This document shows, piece by piece, positions 17,616 to 26,277 of a stretch of 64,000 nt of DNA. The notes beneath the pieces are model-generated. The model was not told where the DNA came from and ran no database searches. It worked only from the letters and a program-made list of their open reading frames with translations. This stretch comes from Streptosporangiaceae bacterium (lineage in GTDB: Bacteria > Actinomycetota > Actinomycetes > Streptosporangiales > Streptosporangiaceae). The number at the start of each line of letters is the position of its first letter. Within the stretch, counting starts at the first letter, position 1. Position numbers and translations under genes: made by a program. Where the stretch lies: the NCBI GenBank assembly GCA_025964695.1, contig JAOPYK010000098.1, positions 108,612 to 172,611 of the forward strand, given 5' to 3'.

Positions 17616-18269
17616 ATGGTGGACGGGATCATTGGGGCACTGCTCGGGCTGAGCGGTCCTGTGGTCTACGCGATCGTGGCACCGGTGGTCTTCTTCGAGG
17701 CCGCGATCATCGTCGGCTTCTTCTGCCCCGGTAAGACAACGATCATCATCGCCGGGGCGCTGGCCGGGCAGGGCAAGGTGCCTCTGATCCCGCTGCTCCT
17801 GGTCGTCGTGGTGGCCGCGATGGCCGGGGACACCGCCGGTTACGAGATCGGGCGCCGGTCCGGGAGCCGGCTCATCACCGCCCGGGCGTGCAGGCCCTAC
17901 CGCAAGCACATCTGTCGCGGGCAGCGGCTGATCAGCGAACGCGGCTCGTTCGCCGTCTTCGCGGGCCGTTTCCTCCCGCTGATGCGGGCCCTGATGCCCG
18001 CGCTGGCCGGCAGCGTACGGATGCCGTACGGCCGGTTCCTGCTCTTCAACGCGCTGGGCAACCTGCTGTGGGGGCTTGGCTTCACTCTCGGTGGCTACTT
18101 CGCCGGAGAGGCCTTCAGGCGGACGGTCGCCATGGTCGGCCAGGGCGTGGCCGTCGCGGTGGCGGTCGGTGTCACGATCGCCGTCGCGTTCTGGGCCGTA
18201 CGCCGCCACCGGGGCGAACGCACCCCGTTCGCACATGACGCCGAGAAGCCCCAGCCCGTTCGCACGTGA
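17616..18269 (+). CDS. DedA-family membrane protein
   Basis: A 217-residue DedA/SNARE-associated family protein with four or five hydrophobic segments. Diagnostic stretches are VFFEAAIIVGFFCPGKTTIIIAG and GRFLPLMRALMPALAGSVRMPYG (the family's GRFxPxxR segment) followed by FNALGNLLWGLGFTLGGYFAG. Members are thought to flip phospholipids or undecaprenyl phosphate. The ATG at 17616 starts just before the first membrane segment; 59 further in-frame codons upstream look non-coding. The last dozen codons (HDAEKPQPVRT) are the first unit of a tandem repeat that continues past the stop, so the C-terminus has been shaped by repeat expansion. Confidence 0.88.
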   Translation: MVDGIIGALLGLSGPVVYAIVAPVVFFEAAIIVGFFCPGKTTIIIAGALAGQGKVPLIPLLLVVVVAAMAGDTAGYEIGRRSGSRLITARACRPYRKHICRGQRLISERGSFAVFAGRFLPLMRALMPALAGSVRMPYGRFLLFNALGNLLWGLGFTLGGYFAGEAFRRTVAMVGQGVAVAVAVGVTIAVAFWAVRRHRGERTPFAHDAEKPQPVRT

Positions 18270-18325
18270 CGCGGAGAAGCCCGCAGCCCGTTCGCACGTG
18301 ACGCGGAGAAGCCCCCAGCCCGTTT
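18227..18325. repeat. Three tandem 31-32 bp repeats across the DedA stop codon
   Basis: Units starting GTTCGCAC at 18227, 18258 and 18290 (31 and 32 bp apart; a partial fourth at 18322) share GTTCGCACGTGACGCGGAGA, then AGCCC with small changes. The first unit codes for the end of the DedA protein and contains its stop at the junction; the next two are non-coding. The array runs directly into the long palindrome at 18330. Confidence 0.9.
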
Positions 18326-18329
18326 CGCC

Positions 18330-18377
18330 CATGATGTTGAGGTGTCCCCCTCCCGAGGGGGACACCTCAACATCATG
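18330..18377. terminator. Perfect 23-bp inverted repeat (probable terminator)
   Basis: The arms at 18330-18352 and 18355-18377 are exact reverse complements, 23 bp each, separated by only CC. The core is GGTGTCCCCCTC/GAGGGGGACACC. It follows the DedA gene and lies 137 bp before the glycosyltransferase start, so it most likely ends the DedA transcript; RNA from either strand would form the same hairpin. No U-tract follows. Confidence 0.8.
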
Positions 18378-18514
18378 AGAGAGCTGGGAGCCGGCCAAAG
18401 ACGCCAGATCTGGCGGAATGTGAATCCTTAACTGTCTTTGATCCCTTTCCGGGTCGTGCATGGTGCTCGCCGGGAAGAAATACCTGAACAGGGGGCTACG
18501 AAAGGGACATCATT

Positions 18515-21361
18515 ATGCCGGGGCGCCCGGATGCAAGCGTCGTGGTCATCGCTTACAACGACGCAGAGCGGCTGCCCCGTGCGGTCGGTTCCGTGCTGGC
18601 TCAGTCGCTCAGCGATGTCGAGGTCGTCATCGTGGACGATGCCAGCACGGACGCCACCGGCAGGGTGGCAGACGGTCTCGCCAACGACCACGCCGACCGG
18701 GTGCGGTCGGTCCATCTCGCGGAGAACTCCGGCGGCTGCGGCGGCCCGCGCAACGCGGGAATCGAGCATGCCCGCGGCACGCACGTGATGTTCCTCGACA
18801 GCGACGACGTACTCGACCGGCACGCGTGCCTCAACCTGGTCGCCACGGCCGAGGAGACGGCGGCCGATCTGGTGTCGGGCCTGTGCTCGCGGGTCTATCT
18901 CGATCGGCGGAGTCGCCGGGAGAGCCCCTGGTATCCCAGGCTCTACGACCGGCGCGCGGTCTACGACTCCGTATTGGAGAATCCCGACCTGCTGTACGAC
19001 ACTCTGGCCACCAACAAGTGCTACCGGCGCGACTTCCTCGCTGACCACGGGTTACGGTTCGCCGAGCGGCTGCACTACGAGGACCTGCTGTTCACCGCCC
19101 AGGCCTACCTGGCCGCACGCCGGGTCGCCCTGATCCCGCACCGGGTCTACACCTGGTACGTGCACGAGAAGGCACCCTCGCTCTCCATCTCCAACCGGCG
19201 GGCCGAGCTGGCCAACTTCGCCGACCGGCTCGAGGTCCACCGGCGGATCGACGCGCTGTTCCGCGGGCGCGGCACCCGGGAACTGGAACTGGCCAAGGGC
19301 GCCAAGTTCGTCAACCACGACCTCATCCTCTATCTGCGTGAGCTGCGCGCCCGCGACAAGGACTACCGGGAGCGGTTCCTGGAGCTGGCGGGCTCGTACG
19401 TCGCCGAGCTGGACCCGCAGGTGTTCGAGGAGGCCCAGCCGATCCCGGCGATCGCCGCCTTCATGGTCCGGGAACGCGACTACGCTGGGGCGCTGGCCGC
19501 CGCGGAGTACAGCCGGACCGAGACGCCCGAGCTGCGCACCGACCTCGTCGAGCGCGCGGGCCGGGTCTACTGGGGCGCCCGTCACCTCGGCGCCGAGGCG
19601 GGACGGCGCGTCCTCGACGTCACCGACCTCGGCATCCACCAGCTGCCGCTCGGCGGACTGCAGCCCGGCAACACGCTGACCATGGTGGAGCTGCGCGGCA
19701 GGCATGCACTGCTGGCCGGTCATGTGGGCAACCCGCTCGGCCGCATTCCCGCGGACGCCGAGCTGAGCGGGGTGCTGGAGTTCTACGACCGGCGCCGCCG
19801 CCGCCGGGCCTTCCGGATCCCGGCCGAAGTGGCCCACACCGGGGAACGCCTGTACTGGCGGGCGATGTTCGATCCGCGTAGCCGGCTCCACCCGCTCGGG
19901 TTCGTCGATCCGGTCTGGGACACCCGGCTGTCGCTGACCGTGGACGGCGAGAAAGTGGTTACCCGGCCGGCCCGTGACGACGACTCCTTCAGCGGAGTGG
20001 CCCTGCCGGTGCGTCCGCGCCTGACCAGGCTGGCCGGAGACCACCTGCGCTCCTACATCACCGAGTGGGGACATCTGGCCTTCGTTCTCGACGGGCGCAG
20101 CCGGTGGACCCGGATGGCCGGGACGGTGGTGCGGCGGGTCGCCGCCACCCCGACGGGCCGCCGGCTGTGGTCGCGGATCTGTGAGCTGGAGCGGGCGATC
20201 CAGCGCATGATCACCAGCCGCAAGACCAAAGTGGCGATCTACAACCGGCTGCTGACCCGGCTGCCGGTCCGCACCGGCACCGCGGTCTTCGAAAGCCAGC
20301 TGGGCAAGCAGTACTCCGACAATCCCCGCTATATCTATGAGGAGCTGCGCCGGTCCGGCGCGCGGCTGGACACCACCTGGTCGTACGCCTCGACCCGGCG
20401 GGGGTTCCCCAAGGACGCCACCCTGGTCCGGCGCGGTTCCTGGGCCTACTATCTCGCCCTGGCTCGGGCCGAGTTCTGGGTGGACAACCAGGGATTTCCC
20501 GAGGGGCTGCGCAAGCGGCGGGCGACCACCTATCTCCAGACCTGGCACGGGTCGGCGTACAAGCGGATGGGCCTGGACCACCCCAGGCTCAAGAGCGACG
20601 TCCAGGCCGAGCAGGACCGGCTCCGGCGAATGGTCGAACGCTTCGACTGCTTTCTGGTGCGCTCGGGGTACGACGTCGACACCCTGGTGAAGGGCCTCGG
20701 GGTGAAGGCGGAGCTGCTGCCCGTCGGCTATCCGCGCAACGACGCCCTGATCACCGGCGGGGACGCCGTCGAACTCGAGGTGCTCCGCCGGGACCTCGGG
20801 CTGGACGACGGCCGCCAGGTCGTGCTGTACGCGCCCACCTACCGGACCGGCCCGGACGGGGAGCCCATCCGGAATCTGGAGCCGCCCTTCGACCTGGCCA
20901 GATTCGCGGACGAGCTCGGCGACTCACTGGTCCTGCTCGTCCGCCCGCACTATCTGTGCACGGTGGCCCTCCCGCCAGGTATGCGGCACGCGGTGCGCGG
21001 TGTCGGCCAGGTCTCCGACCTCACCGCGCTCATGCTGATCTCGGACGCCCTGGTGACCGACTATTCCTCGATCATGTTCGACTACGCCCTGCTCGACCGG
21101 CCGATGGTGTTCTTCACGCCCGACGAGGAGGAGGTGGCGCACGTCCGAGGTTCGTACTTCGACCTGGCCCGGCACGCTCCCGGGCCGATCGTCGGCACGG
21201 AGACGGGGCTGCTGGCGGCCCTGGCGGATCTGGAGTCGGTGCGGGAGGAGTACGCGGGAAGTCGCAGGAGCTTCGTCGAGAGGTTCGGCGAGTACGACCG
21301 GGGCACGGCCGCGCGGGCGGTCGTCGACCGATTCTTCAAGGGAGGGGGGCGTCGTGGCTGA
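18515..21361 (+). CDS. Bifunctional GT2 glycosyltransferase / CDP-glycerol glycerophosphotransferase
   Basis: A 948-residue two-domain enzyme for a cell-surface teichoic-acid-like polymer. The N-terminal GT2 domain (about 1-330) starts ASVVVIAYNDAERLPRAVGSV and has the DXD-type FLDSDDVLD and acceptor-loop YEDLLFTAQ. A central region of unclear fold follows. The C-terminal domain (about 590-945) is TagF-like: YLQTWHGSAYKRMG (catalytic His), LLVRPHYLC and LVTDYSSIMFDYALLDRPMVFFTPD. It probably transfers sugar and glycerol- or other polyol-phosphate units at the inner membrane face. The 3' end overlaps the next glycosyltransferase by 8 nt, so the pair is one operon. Confidence 0.9.
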   Translation: MPGRPDASVVVIAYNDAERLPRAVGSVLAQSLSDVEVVIVDDASTDATGRVADGLANDHADRVRSVHLAENSGGCGGPRNAGIEHARGTHVMFLDSDDVLDRHACLNLVATAEETAADLVSGLCSRVYLDRRSRRESPWYPRLYDRRAVYDSVLENPDLLYDTLATNKCYRRDFLADHGLRFAERLHYEDLLFTAQAYLAARRVALIPHRVYTWYVHEKAPSLSISNRRAELANFADRLEVHRRIDALFRGRGTRELELAKGAKFVNHDLILYLRELRARDKDYRERFLELAGSYVAELDPQVFEEAQPIPAIAAFMVRERDYAGALAAAEYSRTETPELRTDLVERAGRVYWGARHLGAEAGRRVLDVTDLGIHQLPLGGLQPGNTLTMVELRGRHALLAGHVGNPLGRIPADAELSGVLEFYDRRRRRRAFRIPAEVAHTGERLYWRAMFDPRSRLHPLGFVDPVWDTRLSLTVDGEKVVTRPARDDDSFSGVALPVRPRLTRLAGDHLRSYITEWGHLAFVLDGRSRWTRMAGTVVRRVAATPTGRRLWSRICELERAIQRMITSRKTKVAIYNRLLTRLPVRTGTAVFESQLGKQYSDNPRYIYEELRRSGARLDTTWSYASTRRGFPKDATLVRRGSWAYYLALARAEFWVDNQGFPEGLRKRRATTYLQTWHGSAYKRMGLDHPRLKSDVQAEQDRLRRMVERFDCFLVRSGYDVDTLVKGLGVKAELLPVGYPRNDALITGGDAVELEVLRRDLGLDDGRQVVLYAPTYRTGPDGEPIRNLEPPFDLARFADELGDSLVLLVRPHYLCTVALPPGMRHAVRGVGQVSDLTALMLISDALVTDYSSIMFDYALLDRPMVFFTPDEEEVAHVRGSYFDLARHAPGPIVGTETGLLAALADLESVREEYAGSRRSFVERFGEYDRGTAARAVVDRFFKGGGRRG

Positions 21362-22595
21362 TTCGCGGGACGTTTTCATCGTCTGCAACAACATCGCGGA
21401 GATGGGCGGTCTGCAGCGCTGGGCACACCACCTGGCCGGGCTGCTGAGCGGCCGCGGCCACCGCGTCACCCTGGTCGGCGTCACCGACGCGCTGGAGCGC
21501 CACGACCACGGCCGCGACCCCGGCTACGAGCGGGTGGTCCTGCACCAGCACTGGCGGGCTCCGTCCATGAAGTGGCGTCCCGGGTCACCGTGGGGCCGGC
21601 TGAACTTGCCGGCCCGGTCGCGTGACCTGTGGCGTACGGCGGCGCTGCGGCAGGGGGCGGCCCGCCTGACGGACCTGTTCCGTGCGGCCCGGCCCGGCGG
21701 GGTGGTGATCGCGGCTCAGGTGTGGGCGATGGAGTGGGTCCGGGCGGCCGACACCACCGGGCTGAAGGTCATTGGGATGAGCCACGAGTCGTACCGGGCG
21801 ACCCGCCGGTCCTCGCGGTACGCGCGGGTCCTGGAGCACTTCGCGGAGGCGGACCGGCTGCTGGCGCTCACCCGGGAGGACGCCGACGCGTGGGCGCGGG
21901 AGGGCATGTCCAACGCCGGTGACATGCCGAACCCGCTGCACGTCTCACCCGGCCGGTATCCCACGTTGAAGGATCCCGTGGTCACCTGCCTGGGCCGGTT
22001 GTCGCACGAGAAGGGGGTGGACCTGGCACTGGAGGCCTGGGCCCAGGTGTCGCCCCGGCACCCGGACTGGCGGCTTCGGGTGTACGGATCCGGACCTCTG
22101 GAGGACAGGCTCCGTCGTCTCGCCGGCTCCTGGGAGATCTCGGAGGTGGTCGAGTTCCATGGTGCCACCCACGACATCGAGACCGCACTGGCCGAGAGCT
22201 CGATCTTCGCGTTGCCCTCCCGCGAGGAGGGCTTCCCGATGTCGGTACTGGAGGCGATGGCGTACGGCCTGCCGACCGTGGCCTTCGACTGCGCGCCCGG
22301 GGTGCGCGAGTTGCTCACCGACGGGCACGACGCACTGCTCATCTGGCCCGGCGACACCGTCGGATTCGCGGCGGCGCTCGACCGGCTGATCAGGGACGAG
22401 GACTTCCGTCACGAACTGGGCGGGCACGCTCGCGAATCGGTACGCCGATTCGACCCTGAGCTGGTGCTCGACCGGTGGGAGCACCTGTTCTCCCTGCTCG
22501 ACCATCGGCCCGGCGCCGAGCGCAGGGCTCCGGCGGAACCACTGACGACCGTGCTGCCGCACTCCGCGGCAGCGGGGGAACCGTCCCTCAAGTGA
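21354..22595 (+). CDS. GT4-family glycosyltransferase
   Basis: A 413-residue GT-B fold transferase of family 4. The N-terminal domain begins VFIVCNNIAEMGGLQRWAHH; the nucleotide-sugar domain has CLGRLSHEKGVDLALEAW and the conserved REEGFPMSVLEAMAYGLPTV, containing the EX7E-type motif. Relatives of the pattern CNNIxEMGGLQRW in actinomycetes sit with CDP-glycerol transferase genes in teichoic acid loci. It starts at a GTG overlapping the end of the bifunctional transferase gene, indicating coupled translation. The C-terminal 30 residues are disordered. Confidence 0.88.
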   Translation: MADSRDVFIVCNNIAEMGGLQRWAHHLAGLLSGRGHRVTLVGVTDALERHDHGRDPGYERVVLHQHWRAPSMKWRPGSPWGRLNLPARSRDLWRTAALRQGAARLTDLFRAARPGGVVIAAQVWAMEWVRAADTTGLKVIGMSHESYRATRRSSRYARVLEHFAEADRLLALTREDADAWAREGMSNAGDMPNPLHVSPGRYPTLKDPVVTCLGRLSHEKGVDLALEAWAQVSPRHPDWRLRVYGSGPLEDRLRRLAGSWEISEVVEFHGATHDIETALAESSIFALPSREEGFPMSVLEAMAYGLPTVAFDCAPGVRELLTDGHDALLIWPGDTVGFAAALDRLIRDEDFRHELGGHARESVRRFDPELVLDRWEHLFSLLDHRPGAERRAPAEPLTTVLPHSAAAGEPSLK

Positions 22596-22642
22596 CTCCG
22601 GCCGCTCGCCGAAATGTCACCCTCGAGCGCTAGCGTCGGGGC

Positions 22643-23599
22643 ATGGCGGAGATCTCTCATCGGTTCGTCGAGACCAACGGCATCCGGATGCACATCGCCG
22701 AAGCGGGCTCCGGGCCGCTGGTGCTGCTGCTGCACGGCTTCCCCGAGTCCTGGTATTCCTGGCGGCATCAGCTCCTCCCGCTGGCCGACGCCGGATATCA
22801 CGTCGTCGCTCCTGACCAGCGGGGCTACTGCGGCACGGATCGTCCGGACCGGATCGAGGACTACACCATCCTGCATCTGGTCGGTGACGTGATCGGGCTC
22901 ATCGACGCGCTGGGCGAGGAACAGGCGGTCGTGGTCGGACACGACTGGGGCGCGCCGGTCGCCTGGCACACCGCGCAGCTACGCCCCGACCGGGTGAGGG
23001 GAGTGGCGGGGCTCAGTGTCCCACACCGTCCCCGCTCCTCCCGGCCGCCGATCTCGCTGCTGCGCGAGGCGTACGGCGACGGTTTCTACATCGTCTACTT
23101 CCAGCAACCCGGCATCGCGGACGCCGAGTTGGCGCTGGACCCGCGCACCACGTTCCGCCGCATGCTCTACGCCGCCTCTGGCGACGCCGCGGAATTCGCG
23201 CCGATCGTCCCGGAAGGCGGCGGGTTCCTCGACATCTGCCCCGATCCGGCGACGCTGCCGGGCTGGCTGACCGAGGAGGACCTCTCCACCTTCGTCGCCG
23301 AGTACGAGCCGAGCGGCTTCACCGGGCCGCTCAACTGGTACCGCAACTGGGATCGCAACTGGGAGCTCACCGCCGCCTGGCACCGGGCACCCATCACGCC
23401 CCCGGCCCTCTACATCGCCGGTGACCGCGACGTCGTCGCCACGGCGCCCGGGTCCAGGGAGATGGTCGCGGGCCTCCCGAGCATCATCCCGAACCTCCGC
23501 GAGCCGCTCTGGCTGGAGGGCTGCGGCCACTGGACCCAGCAGGAGCGCCCGCAGGAGGTCACCGCCGCGCTGCTCGGTTTCCTCGGCGAGCTCGGCTGA
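22643..23599 (+). CDS. Epoxide hydrolase-type alpha/beta hydrolase
   Basis: A 318-residue hydrolase of the soluble epoxide hydrolase group. It has LLHGFPESWYSWRHQL (oxyanion HGFP), GHDWGAPVAW with Asp as nucleophile, lid-region tyrosines, AGDRDVVATAP near the acid and EGCGHWTQQERP with the catalytic His. Enzymes of this group open epoxides to diols; dehalogenase activity is also known in the group. It is 47 bp after the glycosyltransferase gene and 16 bp before a WYL regulator gene in the same direction, which may control it. Confidence 0.88.
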   Translation: MAEISHRFVETNGIRMHIAEAGSGPLVLLLHGFPESWYSWRHQLLPLADAGYHVVAPDQRGYCGTDRPDRIEDYTILHLVGDVIGLIDALGEEQAVVVGHDWGAPVAWHTAQLRPDRVRGVAGLSVPHRPRSSRPPISLLREAYGDGFYIVYFQQPGIADAELALDPRTTFRRMLYAASGDAAEFAPIVPEGGGFLDICPDPATLPGWLTEEDLSTFVAEYEPSGFTGPLNWYRNWDRNWELTAAWHRAPITPPALYIAGDRDVVATAPGSREMVAGLPSIIPNLREPLWLEGCGHWTQQERPQEVTAALLGFLGELG

Positions 23600-23615
23600 C
23601 CCGGCTGGAGGCGTC

Positions 23616-24314
23616 GTGAACCGAACGGACCGGTTGTACGCCCTCGTGGAGGAGCTGCGGGCCATAGCGCCCCGCCGGCGCAGCGCCCGCGAGCTGGCCG
23701 AACGCCACGAGGTCAGCATCCGCACCATCGAGCGCGACATCGGCGCGCTACAGCAGGCGGGTGTGCCCATCTACGCCGACGTGGGGCGCCGGGGCGGCTA
23801 CGCCCTGGACAAGAACATGACGCTGCCTCCACTCAACTTCACTCCACAGGAGGCCGTCGCGATGGCGATCGCGCTGAGCCGGGCGGCGGACACCCCGTTC
23901 GCGCGGGCCAGCCAGAGCGCGATGACCAAGATCATGGCTGTGATGCCGGACCGTGACGCCGCCGCCGCGCGCGAGCTGGCCGACCGGGTGCGGCTGCTCG
24001 AGCGGTCGGAACCGGTCGTGCCCCAGTTCTCGGCCGAGGTCGAGCACGCGATCAACTCCCGGCGGGTGCTGCGGATCACCTACCAGGACCGGTTCGAGTC
24101 CTGGACCGAGCGGGACGTGGAGCCGGTCGTCTTCCTCTGCGGGTCCCGCGGCTGGTATCTCGTCGCCTGGTGCCGGCTCCGCCAGGCGGGCAGGGCCTTC
24201 CGGATCGACCGCATCAAGGACGCCACGGTGACGGATCTGCCCGCGCCGATCCGGCCCTTCGAGGACTGCGCCCAGGACATCCCCGATCTCGTCACCCGCG
24301 TCCCCGCGCTCTGA
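23616..24314 (+). CDS. HTH/WYL-domain transcriptional regulator
   Basis: A 232-residue regulator with an N-terminal HTH_11-type winged helix (RLYALVEELRAIAPRRRSARELAERHEVSIRTIERDIGALQQAG) and a C-terminal WYL domain (VLRITYQDRFESWTERDVEPVVFLCGSRGWYLVAWCRLRQAGRAFRIDRI). WYL domains sense nucleic acid or nucleotide ligands in the known cases. A GTG start at 23616 with GGAGG 5 nt upstream is preferred over longer in-frame starts that overlap the hydrolase. The short gap to the epoxide hydrolase suggests cotranscription. Confidence 0.88.
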   Translation: MNRTDRLYALVEELRAIAPRRRSARELAERHEVSIRTIERDIGALQQAGVPIYADVGRRGGYALDKNMTLPPLNFTPQEAVAMAIALSRAADTPFARASQSAMTKIMAVMPDRDAAAARELADRVRLLERSEPVVPQFSAEVEHAINSRRVLRITYQDRFESWTERDVEPVVFLCGSRGWYLVAWCRLRQAGRAFRIDRIKDATVTDLPAPIRPFEDCAQDIPDLVTRVPAL

Positions 24315-24427
24315 AGCCGAGGCATGTCCCGCGCTGAGAACCGCCCCGGAAACACCGACAGGGGGTTGTCGCCACCCTGGGAGATCGTGGATCCATACCG
24401 GGAACGACACATCTCAGGAGGCACGTC

Positions 24428-24802
24428 ATGGCGGCACCCGCATACAACACGGTGAGCTGGTTCCAGGTGGGCAGCGATGACCCCGACGGCGTCAAGCGGT
24501 TCTATGGAGACCTGTTCGGCTGGAACTTCACCTCGGACGGCGGCGGCAAGTACGACCTGATCAGTTACGCCGGTGCCGAACAGCCGAACGGCGGTATCGC
24601 CCACACCGATGCGGCATCCCAGAACCACGCGATCTTCTTGGTGATCGTGGAGGACGTCGCCGCGGTGGTCGCCGAGACCGAGCGACTCGGCGGCAAGGTG
24701 CTCGCACCCCCCACCACCGGCCCGGACGGTCTGGTCTTCGCCCACCTGCTCGACCCCTCGGGCAACCACTTCGGCGTCTTCACGCCTCCGCCGGCCGGCT
24801 GA
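24428..24802 (+). CDS. VOC-family (glyoxalase/bleomycin resistance fold) protein
   Basis: A 124-residue protein of the vicinal-oxygen-chelate superfamily: N-terminal VSWFQVGSDDPDGVKRFYGDLFGWNF and C-terminal GLVFAHLLDPSGNHFGVFTPP, the second with a likely metal-ligand region. Single-domain members act as dimers in detoxification or antibiotic binding; the substrate is unknown. The ATG has a clear AGGAGG 7 nt upstream. It stands alone and is followed by a strong hairpin at 24835. Confidence 0.88.
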   Translation: MAAPAYNTVSWFQVGSDDPDGVKRFYGDLFGWNFTSDGGGKYDLISYAGAEQPNGGIAHTDAASQNHAIFLVIVEDVAAVVAETERLGGKVLAPPTTGPDGLVFAHLLDPSGNHFGVFTPPPAG

Positions 24803-24834
24803 CACGCCTGCGAGGACCTCGCTGCGACCGCGTA

Positions 24835-24877
24835 CCACCTGCATCCGGCGTCAGGGTCTGCCGCCGGATGCAGGTGG
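24835..24877. terminator. 16-bp stem hairpin between convergent genes
   Basis: CCACCTGCATCCGGCG (24835-24850) and CGCCGGATGCAGGTGG (24862-24877) are exact reverse complements around an 11-nt loop. The hairpin lies between the VOC gene (plus, ends 24802) and the ATP-binding protein (minus, ends 24954), a position that suits a bidirectional terminator. Confidence 0.8.
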
Positions 24878-24953
24878 ACGGTAGCGGGATCCCCTCATCC
24901 CCACCGTGACCGTACAGTCGGCGTCGCAGGTGGCATTGACACCCGCTGCACGA

Positions 24954-25685
24954 TCACGCCGGGGATGAGGGGTTTCCGGACCGGTGCGCCTCAGCCGGCG
25001 CCGCGCCGTCCGCCGTGCCGCCGCCCCCCGCCGTGTCGCCCGCGGCGCCGTCCGCCGGGCCGTCCGCGCCGCCCGCCGTTCCGCCCCTGGTGGTCTCCGG
25101 CGCTGGGATGACGGCTCGCACGGTCTTGCCGCCCGGCCGGAGGTGCACACTCATGTCGGCCAGTTCTTCGACGACGCGCATGCCGAAGCCGCCGTCCTCG
25201 CCGGGCTCGCGCCTCTCGGGCGCGGCGGGCGAGGCGTCGTCGAGATCGACCAGCAGCGCGGGCCGGCCCTCGTGCGAGACCGTCGCGAGAGCCAGGGTGA
25301 TCGGCGGCTCTCCGTGTGACACCGCGTTGGTCGTCAGTTCCGCGACGACGAGCAGCACGGTGTCCACATCGTGCGGCGCTCCCCACGCGGCGAGCACGTC
25401 CCGGGCGATGCGGCGCGCGAGTCGGACCGGTTGGGGCTCTTCGTCGATGCGGAACGACAGGCGCCGTCCGGTATGCGCCTCCAGGACGCGGGGGGCGGGC
25501 TGACTCGGATCGGCCTGCGCGATCTGTACGGCGAGTTCGTCGGGGGTGAGGGCGTGCAGCAGGCGGGCGGCAGCTAAACGGACGGGCGGTAGCGCCCACC
25601 AGCGGGCCGTGGTGCCGCCATGCCACGTGGTCCATCCGGGGAAACGCTCCATCAAGCCTCTGGCGATCTCTTCATGATCGGGCAT
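24954..25685 (-). CDS. HATPase_c ATP-binding protein (anti-sigma-like)
   Basis: A 243-residue protein with an RsbW/SpoIIAB-type GHKL ATP-binding domain in the middle: VAELTTNAVSHGEPP (N-box), VDLDDASPAAPERREPGEDGGFGMRVVEELAD (G1/G2-like). The first 70 residues contain WTTWHGGTTARWWALPP, seen in actinomycete proteins that pair small-molecule or host-regulator functions with this kinase fold. The last 45 residues are Ala/Gly-rich low complexity. Such proteins are abundant in streptomycete-like genomes and may act as anti-sigma or anti-anti-sigma kinases; no sigma factor gene is adjacent. Confidence 0.8.
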   Translation of the reverse strand: MPDHEEIARGLMERFPGWTTWHGGTTARWWALPPVRLAAARLLHALTPDELAVQIAQADPSQPAPRVLEAHTGRRLSFRIDEEPQPVRLARRIARDVLAAWGAPHDVDTVLLVVAELTTNAVSHGEPPITLALATVSHEGRPALLVDLDDASPAAPERREPGEDGGFGMRVVEELADMSVHLRPGGKTVRAVIPAPETTRGGTAGGADGPADGAAGDTAGGGGTADGAAPAEAHRSGNPSSPA

Positions 25686-25941
25686 CGGCCCGCTCCTCGG
25701 GGTTGAGGGCGGTGGCGTCTTTCAGCGCATCGCCGTCCTGAAGATCGGTGATCCACAGGGATCACGCGGAGCGGGCGTTCGGCCGCTCGGACGAGGTCGG
25801 GCGAATCGGGCGGCCATGGCCAGGTGATCAGACCGATCTTCTGTACAGTGCAGAATTCTCGATGGCTCACAGTATCTATCTGCCACATGGGGCTCGCAAG
25901 CACTTTGAGTGACCTCGCCGTCACAGGCTCGAGTGGGCGCG

Positions 25942-25985
25942 CAGAGGCCGGAGCCCACCCGCTCACGGGTCGGCTCCGGCCTCTG
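25942..25985 (-). terminator. 14-bp stem terminator for the XRE-DUF397 unit
   Basis: CAGAGGCCGGAGCC (25942-25955) and GGCTCCGGCCTCTG (25972-25985) are exact reverse complements, with a 16-nt loop. The hairpin begins 20 bp beyond the DUF397 stop at 26006 on the minus strand. The remaining sequence between 25686 and 25941 holds no gene that I can see. Confidence 0.8.
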
Positions 25986-26005
25986 TGAAAATTCGGGGAC
26001 GCCGG

Positions 26006-26251
26006 TTACCGCAGGTCGAAGATGCTGGCCCTGGCGTCGGCGACGAACGCCCGCCACGCGGTGGAGGTGAAGTCCAGCACGGCGCCGTCGCGATCCTTGG
26101 AGTCGCGGACGCCGACCGTCCGGCCGGCGCGGGTTCCGGCTTCGCTGTGGCGGCTGGAAGCCCCGCGCTCGGCGACGGCTACTTCCACGCAGTTGCCCGT
26201 CCCGCTGCTGCGGCTGGACTTACGCCAATCCGAAAATATGTCACGGTTCAT
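26006..26251 (-). CDS. DUF397-family protein
   Basis: An 81-residue DUF397 protein: it opens DWRKSSRSSGTGNCVEVAV and closes VGVRDSKDRDGAVLDFTSTAWRAFV, the two halves of the family signature. DUF397 proteins are small partners of DUF5753-type XRE regulators in actinomycetes (the whiJ- and abaA-like modules of Streptomyces), where the pair behaves somewhat like a toxin-antitoxin or repressor-antirepressor system. It starts 26 bp after the XRE gene's stop and is surely in the same operon. Confidence 0.93.
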   Translation of the reverse strand: MNRDIFSDWRKSSRSSGTGNCVEVAVAERGASSRHSEAGTRAGRTVGVRDSKDRDGAVLDFTSTAWRAFVADARASIFDLR

Positions 26252-26277
26252 CAGGTTTCCTTTTGTCTGGTCGGTTT

